Positions 1 to 6,962 of a stretch of DNA of 9,166 nt are shown in pieces. The stretch comes from Flavobacteriales bacterium. Its GTDB lineage: Bacteria; Bacteroidota; Bacteroidia; Flavobacteriales_D; Crocinitomicaceae. The position numbers and the translations under genes were made by a program. Numbering within the stretch: position 1 is the first letter of the stretch; each line of letters starts with the position of its first letter. The stretch is from assembly GCA_018665005.1 (NCBI GenBank), contig JABJEE010000294.1, forward strand, positions 1-9,166, in the 5' to 3' direction. The notes under the pieces were generated by a model. It made no database searches, was not told where the DNA came from, and worked only from the letters and a program-made list of their open reading frames with translations.

Positions 1-992
1 ACCAATTTAAATACGAGTTCTTTCATTAAATCAGATGGGGTAGAGCTGGTATTTCCATACCCTTTTGATTTTAAATCGAAATCTTGAAGGATTTCCATAT
101 TCTTTGCAATTTTCTTTGGACTATATCTGCTTTTTGCCTTCATAAGTTCACCTGCGACAAAAGGGTGTACACGAAGTGTTTTAACAATAGCCTCTCTGGA
201 CCCTTGTTTCAGAAAATGTATTTTAAGAATTTGCGTGTAAAATGTAAATAAAGAAGAAATGACCTGAACCAATGATGCGGCTTTAGGATTTGATTCAAAA
301 TAATTAATAATCCGATAAGCCTTGTTCAATTCTAATGCAGAAATAGCATTTGTTAATTCATAAACGTTATAGTCTTTTGAAATGCCAATATTTTCCTCAA
401 TATGCGCTTCTGTTATCTGAGTCCCTTTATCAATTACAATACCTAGCTTTTTAATTTCATTGACAATTCGCCCAAGATCATTACCGATAAACTCATTAAT
501 AAGCATGGTGCCTTTAGAAGTAATGGAATAGCCAGCACTGCGGATATGATTTTGAATCCATTCATTTAATTGGTATTCCTTGACCTTTTGTGAATGGAAG
601 ACAAGGCCATTTTTTGCGCTTAGTTTTAGTGCTTTCTTCCTAAGATCATATTTTTTGTATTTGTAGCACAAAACAAATATGGTTGAAGGATTTGGGTTTT
701 CAAGATATGCACAGAGTTCTTCTATTTTCTTGAAATACTGGGCTTCCTTTAAAACGACCAATCTTTTTTCACTTCCCATAGGAAATGACTTGAGCTCATT
801 AATAAGCATATTTGGCTCAGCGCTTTTGCCGTATATAATGCTCTGGTTAAAACCCTTTTCATGTTCTTCAAGGCAATTGGCGATGATCGCATCACTTATA
901 GCATCAATAAAATAGGGTTCCTCTCCATGTAGAAAGTATATGGGTTGAAAGTTTTTGTTTTTTATTTCTTTTATAATCAGCTTATGACTCAT
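1..992 (-). CDS. holA: DNA polymerase III delta subunit, 3' end cut by window edge
   Basis: The delta subunit of the clamp-loader complex opens the beta sliding clamp and loads it on primed DNA. The start reads MSHKLIIKEIKNKNFQPIYF, followed by LHGEEPYFID (residues 21-30), the N-terminal region typical of HolA, where the degenerate GEEP segment replaces a working Walker A. The frame is open for 330 codons to the window edge. The last visible residues, around SDLMKELVFKL, resemble the usual end of Bacteroidota HolA, so probably only a handful of residues are missing. The ATG overlaps the stop of pepT by 11 bases, which indicates co-transcription and probably coupled translation. I chose this ATG because the family's N-terminal motif starts directly after it; no strong Shine-Dalgarno is visible, as is usual in this phylum. 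Identification is by sequence recognition of the family. Confidence 0.9.
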   Translation of the reverse strand, partial: MSHKLIIKEIKNKNFQPIYFLHGEEPYFIDAISDAIIANCLEEHEKGFNQSIIYGKSAEPNMLINELKSFPMGSEKRLVVLKEAQYFKKIEELCAYLENPNPSTIFVLCYKYKKYDLRKKALKLSAKNGLVFHSQKVKEYQLNEWIQNHIRSAGYSITSKGTMLINEFIGNDLGRIVNEIKKLGIVIDKGTQITEAHIEENIGISKDYNVYELTNAISALELNKAYRIINYFESNPKAASLVQVISSLFTFYTQILKIHFLKQGSREAIVKTLRVHPFVAGELMKAKSRYSPKKIAKNMEILQDFDLKSKGYGNTSSTPSDLMKELVFKL

Positions 993-2232
993 GTCTTTTT
1001 TCCCAGATTTGAATCAACTCTATTATGGTTTTAACTGACTTTTGCATGTCCTGAACAACAACGTATTCGTGTTTAGAATGGATGGCCATTTCTCCGGTAA
1101 ATAAATTTGGACAAGGCATACCCATAAACGAAAGTCTGGATCCATCTGTTCCTCCTCTTATCAAATCACAATAGGGTTCAATCCCAACGTTCTTCATCGC
1201 TTCTTCAGCATAAGCAGTAACTTGAGGAAAGTCATTTAAAATTTCTTTCATATTTCTATATTGCTCAGTTACCTCTATTTGATAAGTAACACCAGGATTT
1301 GCTTCCGAAATTGATTTTATTGTTTCTTCAATAAGAGTTTCGTATTCTGCAAGTTTCGAGGTCTTATGATCTCTGATAATGAAATCCACCTCTGCTTGCT
1401 CTAAGCCTCCTGTAATAGACATTGGGTGAATGAAACCTTCTCTTTTCTCCGTTGTTTCTGGAGTCATGGTGTTTTGGGGAAGTGAGGTGATAAGTTGTGA
1501 TGCTATTTTAATGGCATTAATCATTTTGTTTTTTGCATATCCTGGATGTGCACTTATACCATTAATAATGACCTTTAGTCCGTCTGCAGAAAATGATTCA
1601 TCTTCAATTGAACCTACAGGCCCTCCATCTAATGTGTATCCGAAATCGGCATTTAATTTGTCCATATCCAAAAAGTCTACACCTTTTCCGATTTCTTCAT
1701 CTGGAGTGAATAATATTTTGACCGGTCCGTGAATGATACTTTCATTTTCTTTTAAATGTTGAACGAAGTCCATTATAATGGCAATTCCTGCTTTGTCATC
1801 TGCGCCCAAAAGTGTTTCTCCGCTAGCCGTTATAATATCATCTCCTATTTTCTTGAGTAGATATGGATGTTTTTTTGTTTCAATCACTTGTGTATGGTCA
1901 TCAGGAAGAACAATTGGATCTCCTTGATAATTATAATGAACGATGGGTTTTACATTGGTTCCGCTGCAATCGGGAGCGGTATCCATGTGAGAACAAAAAC
2001 AAATCGTAGGAATATTTTCTTTTTCTGAATTGGAAGGGATTGTACCTAATACATAGCCGTATTTATCCATCTCTACATCTTGAACACCAAGCTGGTTGAG
2101 CTCTTCTACTAATAGTTTTCCTAGGTTTTTTTGTTTCGAAGAAGATGGAAATGTATCCGATTCTGGGTCAGCGGTTGTGTCAATTTTGGCGTATCGTATA
2201 AAACGCTCTTGCGATGTGAAATTGTAATTCAT
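982..2232 (-). CDS. pepT: Peptidase T (tripeptide aminopeptidase, M20B family)
   Basis: This cytoplasmic dinuclear zinc aminopeptidase removes the N-terminal residue from tripeptides. Numbered from the start chosen here (MNYNFTSQERFIRYAKIDT), the visible M20 motifs are SHMDT (H82, D84), LLGADDKAG (bridging Asp, D145), TPDEEIG (catalytic and metal Glu, E179/E180), YTLDGG (D202) and HSKHE (H388). They occur in the order and spacing of known PepT, and all expected ligands are present. A dimerisation lid domain lies between the two catalytic halves (about residues 215-325). The 416-residue length fits the family, which is about 410 residues. The reading frame extends seven codons upstream to an ATG at 2253, but I prefer 2232: the homologous region starts there, and the extra codons coincide with a promoter-like TATCTTTG. 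The gene follows the SirB1-like gene after 32 bases and overlaps holA downstream. Confidence 0.93.
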   Translation of the reverse strand: MNYNFTSQERFIRYAKIDTTADPESDTFPSSSKQKNLGKLLVEELNQLGVQDVEMDKYGYVLGTIPSNSEKENIPTICFCSHMDTAPDCSGTNVKPIVHYNYQGDPIVLPDDHTQVIETKKHPYLLKKIGDDIITASGETLLGADDKAGIAIIMDFVQHLKENESIIHGPVKILFTPDEEIGKGVDFLDMDKLNADFGYTLDGGPVGSIEDESFSADGLKVIINGISAHPGYAKNKMINAIKIASQLITSLPQNTMTPETTEKREGFIHPMSITGGLEQAEVDFIIRDHKTSKLAEYETLIEETIKSISEANPGVTYQIEVTEQYRNMKEILNDFPQVTAYAEEAMKNVGIEPYCDLIRGGTDGSRLSFMGMPCPNLFTGEMAIHSKHEYVVVQDMQKSVKTIIELIQIWEKRHES

Positions 2233-2236
2233 AAAG

Positions 2237-2244
2237 CAAAGATA
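2237..2244 (-). promoter_or_regulatory. Candidate -7 element (TATCTTTG) of a leaderless pepT promoter
   Basis: Read on the minus strand, TATCTTTG matches the Bacteroidota -7 consensus TAnnTTTG exactly. It is followed by CTTT and then the ATG at 2232-2230. Transcription would begin at or within a base or two of the start codon. I see no good -33 TTG at 17-23 bases upstream, so this could be a weak internal promoter or chance in AT-rich DNA. It supports the downstream pepT start over the ATG at 2253. Confidence 0.4.
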
Positions 2245-2264
2245 AGAAACCAATAAAATTGAGC

Positions 2265-3149
2265 TTAAATACCTACGATGATGTTTCGTAATATTTTTAA
2301 TTCGTCCACTTTTTCTTCATTTCCAACCTTCTGAAACGAAGTAATGAGATTTGTCAGCATTCTTTTTATAATGGCAGAATTTGAGCAGGGTTCAAAAAAT
2401 TCTCTACGATGTTCAAATTTGAGTTCATCCAAGAATTGTTTGATTTCATTGGTGTTGAATATTACACCATTAGAAAAAGCATTGATGTAAAAGAGAACCC
2501 CGTACTCATTTTGTTCATTAATCATTGCTCCAGAACCTCTTTCATCTATGTAGGCCAAGACAAAATGATTTGGGAGATTTACACCATAAATTGGAAGGTC
2601 AAGCGATTGGGCAATGATACTATAGATTAAGCAAATACTTAATGGATTGCCTTTTTTACTTTCGATAACTGTATTGATGTAGGAATTTATGGGAGAGTGA
2701 TAATTCTTGCTGTCGCCATGTAATTTATGTTCTTGAAAGAATATGCGATTAAACACTTTCACTTGTTCAAAAGCAGTTAAGTGATCATTTAATTCAAGCC
2801 AAACATCTCTTCTTAAGCTTTGAATATAATCCCGTATTTCGGCTTCGTTTAATCCTGGGTACTGATATCTGGCAATAATAATCGCGCCCTCAAGTAAATC
2901 TTTTTCGGCACAATCATTCCACTTTTCTAGTGCGATTTTGATGTCTTCAAACTGAATGTCGTGTATGACATTTTCAATTCTGCTTTGGAATACAAGGCCG
3001 TAATAGTCGTCTTCCCAAGATTTTTCAAGGTAAGGTATTACTTTGCTTCCACATTTGATTAACTCATCACGAACATGAAGAAAAATATCTTCATCTGGAT
3101 CGTCAATTAATTTGACCAAAGCTTTTATTGATGGACTGTGATTACCCAT
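2265..3149 (-). CDS. SirB1-like transglutaminase-fold protein of unknown function
   Basis: The 294-residue protein resembles the SirB1 / Transglut_core2 family, whose biochemical role is not established. Residues 1-75 form an all-helical, repeat-like N-terminal part (ALVKLIDDPDEDIFLHVRDEL, PYLEKSWED). The core contains NSYINTVIESKKGNPLSICL, where C173 sits at the usual nucleophile position, and NLPNHFVLAY with H195. The third position reads YINAFSNG, with Asn223 where many homologues have Asp. The C-terminal segment, EPCSNSAIIKRMLTNLI, is typical of Bacteroidota members. No signal peptide or membrane segment is visible, so it is probably cytoplasmic. The ATG at 3149 is chosen because no later Met precedes the conserved region. 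The gene heads a likely unit with pepT and holA. The name SirB1-like refers to the fold family, not to a demonstrated invasion-gene regulator role. Confidence 0.8.
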   Translation of the reverse strand: MGNHSPSIKALVKLIDDPDEDIFLHVRDELIKCGSKVIPYLEKSWEDDYYGLVFQSRIENVIHDIQFEDIKIALEKWNDCAEKDLLEGAIIIARYQYPGLNEAEIRDYIQSLRRDVWLELNDHLTAFEQVKVFNRIFFQEHKLHGDSKNYHSPINSYINTVIESKKGNPLSICLIYSIIAQSLDLPIYGVNLPNHFVLAYIDERGSGAMINEQNEYGVLFYINAFSNGVIFNTNEIKQFLDELKFEHRREFFEPCSNSAIIKRMLTNLITSFQKVGNEEKVDELKILRNIIVGI

Positions 3150-3153
3150 AAAA

Positions 3154-3161
3154 CAAATATA
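3154..3161 (-). promoter_or_regulatory. Candidate -7 element (TATATTTG) for the SirB1-like gene
   Basis: On the minus strand TATATTTG is a perfect TAnnTTTG match, followed by TTTT and then the ATG at 3149-3147. The spacing is the same as before pepT, so the transcript would be leaderless or nearly so. No clear TTG lies at the expected -33 distance; a GTG-containing stretch about 23 bases upstream is the nearest. The element stands in a true intergenic region upstream of the first gene of a unit, which strengthens it over the pepT case. Confidence 0.5.
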
Positions 3162-3201
3162 TCTATGTGTTCACTTACTTATAATCACGACTAAATTGTT
3201 T

Positions 3202-3225
3202 TTCAATGCACAATTGTTAATTGAA
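3202..3225. promoter_or_regulatory. 24-base imperfect dyad, possible operator
   Basis: TTCAAT, two bases, ACAATTGT, two bases, ATTGAA forms a dyad in which 10 of 12 base pairs are symmetric; only the two-base spacers break it. It lies between the minus-strand promoter candidate at 3154-3161 and the plus-strand promoter candidate at 3247-3280. Its symmetry about a central ACAATTGT suits a dimeric DNA-binding protein better than an RNA hairpin, since there is no loop. In AT-rich spacer DNA such symmetry can arise by chance. Confidence 0.3.
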
Positions 3226-3246
3226 TATGAAACCCTTTTAGGTTAA

Positions 3247-3280
3247 TTGCGTTAAATGCTATGAATCTAAATTAACTTTG
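3247..3280 (+). promoter_or_regulatory. Plus-strand promoter candidate, TTG-N23-TAACTTTG
   Basis: TTG at 3247-3249 is followed after 23 bases by TAACTTTG (3273-3280), an exact TAnnTTTG match with the C that often follows it. The spacing is at the upper end of the range accepted for Bacteroidota primary-sigma promoters. Transcription would start around 3284-3287, about 10 bases before the terminator hairpin at 3297-3322. No plus-strand gene follows; the gene downstream runs on the other strand. Confidence 0.4.
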
Positions 3281-3294
3281 CTACAGGTTAATGA

Positions 3295-5541
3295 TTAAAA
3301 GGAGACTTCGGTCTCCTTTTTTATTTTTGGTTTTAGGGCCGACTTTAGTTGATCTAATGCCATTTGATTTTCCGTGCTTCCAAAAGCAAGACTTATTTTT
3401 TGTTTTTCCCTTTTTGTCAGATGCCAAGACAACGAAATACGTTCGTTATAGTCTTCTCGTAGATTGAATGTTATTTTTTCAAATGGAAACGTGAAGCTTT
3501 CGCTACACATCTTCATAAGTTGTTCTTGATCAAGATCCTGTGTTCTCGTGAAGTTATTGTATACATTTCCAAAGGGCAATAATATTTTGTCTAATAAAGA
3601 AACCTGTTTGTAATGTTCGTTTTGCATGATTCTTTTGGTATCTCTGACTTCTATTATGACAACGCCTGAGGTGTTGTTCTTTATCCATTCACTAAGAGCA
3701 AAAAGATAGTCGACAGTTACTTTGCCTCCATAGTTATCTCGAATTCCAGAATCCATTAATTGAATCTCTGGAACAGTTGGCATCCCCATCATAGGCATAA
3801 TAATAGGGAATGTAGCATTCGCTCTCAAGACACTTGAGAATCGCATTTCTTGCGGGTTATTCGTACTAAAGAACGTTTGAAAGTCGATGTTCTCATAAGA
3901 TGTGCTCTTATTGTCGTGAATTAGAAAACTCAAGTTTTGAGAAGACATCAGCATTCTTCGTCCATCATTCACTATAGTCGGGCTGAAAATCATCAATGGA
4001 ATCTGGCTATTTAATTCTGGATTTTTGTAGTAACCTAATGGATGCTCTATATAATTATTTAAGTTTTGGTGAAGCTGTTTTTCAAATTCGGCGCCTCTTT
4101 CTTGGGTGTATTTTTTACCGTTGTATTCCATTTGTTTATATCTCATAAACAAGTCGCTCGTAGATGCGGAAAAGGAAAGTTTATTTAAAAGGTCTTTACC
4201 CAACATGTCTTTATAGACCTGTTCGTTTTTATTATCAATCTCACCAAGAGTATTTCTCAAAATGAGTTCACGGTAAAATGCGGCCCCAACCATTCCTCCT
4301 GAAGCACCAGTAATCATTTGCAAGTGCTTGCTGAGTTTCTGATCTAGAATTTCATCACAATTTGATAGAACCGTGAAAGTCCATAAAGCACTTCTTAATC
4401 CTCCTCCAGAAGTGTTGAGTATAACGAGCTTGGGTTTTTCTTCTTGAAATTTATTCTTCCAATTTTCAAGAATGGTCGATATCGCATGATCTGATTCTGT
4501 TGAGTCACCATACAACTTGTGTTTTTCTCTGATGTTTTTTAGATTGTATTCGACCAGCTTATCCTTGGAATAATCCATTCCAATGGCATAGCTGGTATAT
4601 CGAAACAGATCAAAATGCTTTGATATGAATGACATGGCAATGATTGAAATAAAAATAGCAGGGTAAGCCCACCTATGAAACCAAGAAGACAATGCCCCAA
4701 AAGCCATTGCAATTATGGTCAGTAGGGTTATAATACTCATTGAAGCGGGTACCTCAAAAAGAGAGTAGTAGTTTCTTAAGAAGCCCAAACTTAAAAATGC
4801 CGAAATGGTAATGACTTCAAAAATAAGAGCATTGATTCGGTTTTGAGAGAAAACTTGCTTTATTACTTGCTCATCGAGATGAGAAACACTTCTGCTTTTG
4901 TAGATTTTAAATCTTCTTCCGATATAATAGACTTGTCTTTTTCTGTTTTCGCGGAAATAATTGTACCATTTTTTACCTGCACCTTTATTGGTTAGCGAGG
5001 AAACAGGATTCGATTCAGGCAGATTGTCATCAGTATCTTTATTGCGTCTAAGTGGAAAAAAATATAGAATAGACAGTAAGATAAAAAGTAAAAATCCGAT
5101 AATAAAAAAGATGTTGTAAATAAGAACGGTAGATACAGGTGCGAACTCCTCGTTAAGTTGGAATTTCGACATCTTTACAAGATAAACTATAATGAAAATT
5201 AAAGGCAGAAGGGCATTATTGATGCAGAATCGAAAAAAGGGTGTTGAAACCACAACAAGAAAAGGAAATCTTGGTCCGAGTTTTGTATAGCTGTAAACGT
5301 TGAATCCCATGGTGAATCCGCCTAAAGAAAACCCAAGAAGCAAAAAGGACCACAAGCTTACTTCTCCGAGATATTCTGGCGAAAAAAACAGAAAAGGAAC
5401 GCCGAAATTTGCACCCAATGATTCAAAAATGATAGCGAATAATAATCCCCAATACAATAGACCAAAGAAATTATATTTCAGGTGACCCTTAAGCAGTACA
5501 AGAGGGAAGAAATCACGAATCAATTTTAGGTTTTCAATCAT
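3295..5541 (-). CDS. Polytopic membrane protein with C-terminal patatin-like lipase domain
   Basis: The 748-residue protein combines an N-terminal membrane region with a cytoplasmic-type patatin domain. Hydrophobic segments appear near residues 24-50, 62-82, 92-107, 109-123, 136-163, 237-255, 264-285 and 290-305, with a charged loop at about 164-235. The lipase domain (about 370-640) has the oxyanion-hole motif SGGGLR (378-383), the nucleophile elbow GASGG with Ser414, and the catalytic Asp597 in DSG, followed by RDNYGG. These are the two residues of the Ser-Asp dyad, so the enzyme looks active. By family knowledge it would hydrolyse acyl chains of phospholipids or other lipids; the true substrate cannot be read from sequence. 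It follows hutF after 53 bases. A purine-rich AAAGAAG lies just before the ATG. The 3' end lies in a terminator hairpin. Confidence 0.85.
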   Translation of the reverse strand: MIENLKLIRDFFPLVLLKGHLKYNFFGLLYWGLLFAIIFESLGANFGVPFLFFSPEYLGEVSLWSFLLLGFSLGGFTMGFNVYSYTKLGPRFPFLVVVSTPFFRFCINNALLPLIFIIVYLVKMSKFQLNEEFAPVSTVLIYNIFFIIGFLLFILLSILYFFPLRRNKDTDDNLPESNPVSSLTNKGAGKKWYNYFRENRKRQVYYIGRRFKIYKSRSVSHLDEQVIKQVFSQNRINALIFEVITISAFLSLGFLRNYYSLFEVPASMSIITLLTIIAMAFGALSSWFHRWAYPAIFISIIAMSFISKHFDLFRYTSYAIGMDYSKDKLVEYNLKNIREKHKLYGDSTESDHAISTILENWKNKFQEEKPKLVILNTSGGGLRSALWTFTVLSNCDEILDQKLSKHLQMITGASGGMVGAAFYRELILRNTLGEIDNKNEQVYKDMLGKDLLNKLSFSASTSDLFMRYKQMEYNGKKYTQERGAEFEKQLHQNLNNYIEHPLGYYKNPELNSQIPLMIFSPTIVNDGRRMLMSSQNLSFLIHDNKSTSYENIDFQTFFSTNNPQEMRFSSVLRANATFPIIMPMMGMPTVPEIQLMDSGIRDNYGGKVTVDYLFALSEWIKNNTSGVVIIEVRDTKRIMQNEHYKQVSLLDKILLPFGNVYNNFTRTQDLDQEQLMKMCSESFTFPFEKITFNLREDYNERISLSWHLTKREKQKISLAFGSTENQMALDQLKSALKPKIKKETEVSF
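3297..3322 (+). terminator. Strong intrinsic terminator with UUCG loop
   Basis: AAAAGGAGAC pairs perfectly with GTCTCCTTTT across a TTCG loop (3307-3310), giving a 10-bp stem followed by further T-rich sequence (TT, A, TTTTT). On the plus strand the loop is the very stable C(UUCG)G form and the U-tract is good. On the minus strand the loop becomes CGAA and only the four U's inside the stem are followed by AAUC. It is therefore best as a plus-strand terminator and possibly a weaker one for the minus-strand unit ending in the patatin gene, whose last six sense codons and part of the stop codon lie in the hairpin. Confidence 0.75.
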
Positions 5542-5594
5542 ACTTCTTTAAGTTAAAAAAAAGAAATTTGAATTTGAAATTTTGACTCCATTAT

Positions 5595-6962
5595 TTATCT
5601 CACTTTTAAATTATTCATTGTTTTAATGAAATTTGAATCAATATTTTCGTTTAAATGAGATCCTTTTTTAATGATCCACTGACCATTCACTATGGTTCCA
5701 AGGTTCATCGAGGAGTCTGTGGCATATACCATAGTATTTGTTCGGTTTTTCTGTGAGCAGGTTTGAATTAAGGGGTGATTGTCCATAATAATCAACCCGT
5801 CAAGTGGTTTTCCTATTTCAAAAAATTCCTTTTGATCATTACCCATGGATTTTCTTCCATTGACTAGTGCGCTTTCGATGGCAATTTGACCATTATCTCC
5901 ACTATTGGTATTGCCAAAAGTATTTCGACTGTGCGTAATTAATCTTTGTCCATAGTCTAAGATTCTAATTTCTTCGAGGGGATTAATACCAATATGACTA
6001 TCTGTTCCAATCGACCAATTCCCATTTTTATTTAGGAATTTAGATAAAGGAAACAGACCATCTCCCAAATTTCCTTCGGTGCTTGGGCACAGAACAACAT
6101 TAGAACCTGCCTGTGTGATTTGTTCTATTTCTTTGTCAATCAAATGAGTCGCATGAACCAAATGAAAATTTTCATCAAGATTCACATGATTTGCAAACCA
6201 TTCGATAGGTCTTTGCCCAGAATGCGCAAGACATTCCTCTATTTCTTTTAGCTGTTCTGAAACATGAATATGCAGAGGAGTATTTTTATTTTTAACTTCA
6301 CATAGTTGAATTATATTTTCAAATTCAACCGCTCTTAAAGAATGAATGCCATAGCCTACATTCGCATGGTCGTAATTTAGAGCGCTTTTTTCACAAGCCT
6401 CAAAAAGCTTCATGTAATCTTCAAATGACTTTGAAATGAAACGGCATTGTTCCTTTTCTGCGTCTTTTCCAAATCCGCCTTTTTCATAATAGATAGGAAC
6501 AAGCGTTATTTTGATTCCAGCGGTTTGGGCTGCAGCCATCAATCTTTCACTCATTTCTGATAATTGAGTATAATGATTCCCTTGTTGATCATGATGTAAA
6601 TAATGAAATTCAGCAACGTGAGTGTATCCATTTCTCAACATTTCTTTGTAGAGCATAGCTGCAATATCTTCCAATTGTTTTGGTGAAATGTGTAGCGCAA
6701 GCCTGTACATGCTGTTTCTCCAGCTCCAAAAGTCGTTTTGACCAGGAGCGACGGAATGGAGTTCTGCCAACCCCGCCATTGCGTATTGAAAGGCATGGGA
6801 ATGTGCATTTTGAAATCCGGGTAATGCAAATCCTTTGTAGTTCATACTGCTTTCCACTTCTGAATTGATGGAAAGAATAATTCCATGATCATCAGTTTTA
6901 ACGATTACATTATCAACCCAGCCTTCTTTTTGGAGAATGCCTTTAAAAGCAAATTCATTCAT
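5595..6962 (-). CDS. hutF: Formimidoylglutamate deiminase (N-formimino-L-glutamate iminohydrolase)
   Basis: HutF converts N-formimino-L-glutamate to N-formyl-L-glutamate and ammonia, the fourth step of the five-step histidine degradation route. It belongs to the amidohydrolase superfamily. Visible metal ligands are AHSH (H54, H56), HIHVSE (H233) and GTDSH (D321); E236 and VHATH H270 are in the positions of the catalytic Glu and His. R82, Y121, H207 and R210 (GYGIHSLR) align in spacing with substrate-binding residues described for Pseudomonas HutF. The 455-residue length is normal for HutF, and these residues separate it from the related guanine deaminases and imidazolonepropionases. The ATG overlaps the stop of hutG by 8 bases within the sequence ATGAATGA, which fixes the start and suggests translational coupling. 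The neighbouring hutG supplies the next enzyme of the pathway. Confidence 0.92.
   Translation of the reverse strand: MNEFAFKGILQKEGWVDNVIVKTDDHGIILSINSEVESSMNYKGFALPGFQNAHSHAFQYAMAGLAELHSVAPGQNDFWSWRNSMYRLALHISPKQLEDIAAMLYKEMLRNGYTHVAEFHYLHHDQQGNHYTQLSEMSERLMAAAQTAGIKITLVPIYYEKGGFGKDAEKEQCRFISKSFEDYMKLFEACEKSALNYDHANVGYGIHSLRAVEFENIIQLCEVKNKNTPLHIHVSEQLKEIEECLAHSGQRPIEWFANHVNLDENFHLVHATHLIDKEIEQITQAGSNVVLCPSTEGNLGDGLFPLSKFLNKNGNWSIGTDSHIGINPLEEIRILDYGQRLITHSRNTFGNTNSGDNGQIAIESALVNGRKSMGNDQKEFFEIGKPLDGLIIMDNHPLIQTCSQKNRTNTMVYATDSSMNLGTIVNGQWIIKKGSHLNENIDSNFIKTMNNLKVR

Noticed and set aside
679..915. Plus-strand open frame of 78 codons
   Set aside because: It is antisense to holA, whose conserved frame explains the region; the translation resembles no family.
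1430..1732. Plus-strand open frame of 100 codons
   Set aside because: It is antisense to the catalytic core of pepT and has no start signal or recognisable motif.
2233..2253. Seven-codon N-terminal extension of pepT from the ATG at 2253
   Set aside because: It adds a hydrophobic stretch not found in PepT, coincides with a TAnnTTTG element, and the family homology starts at the internal Met at 2232.
5549..5582. AAATTT-containing repeats in the gap between hutF and the patatin gene, as an operator or terminator
   Set aside because: AAATTT is self-complementary and common in AT-rich DNA; there is no GC-containing stem, no clear symmetry and no promoter element beside it.
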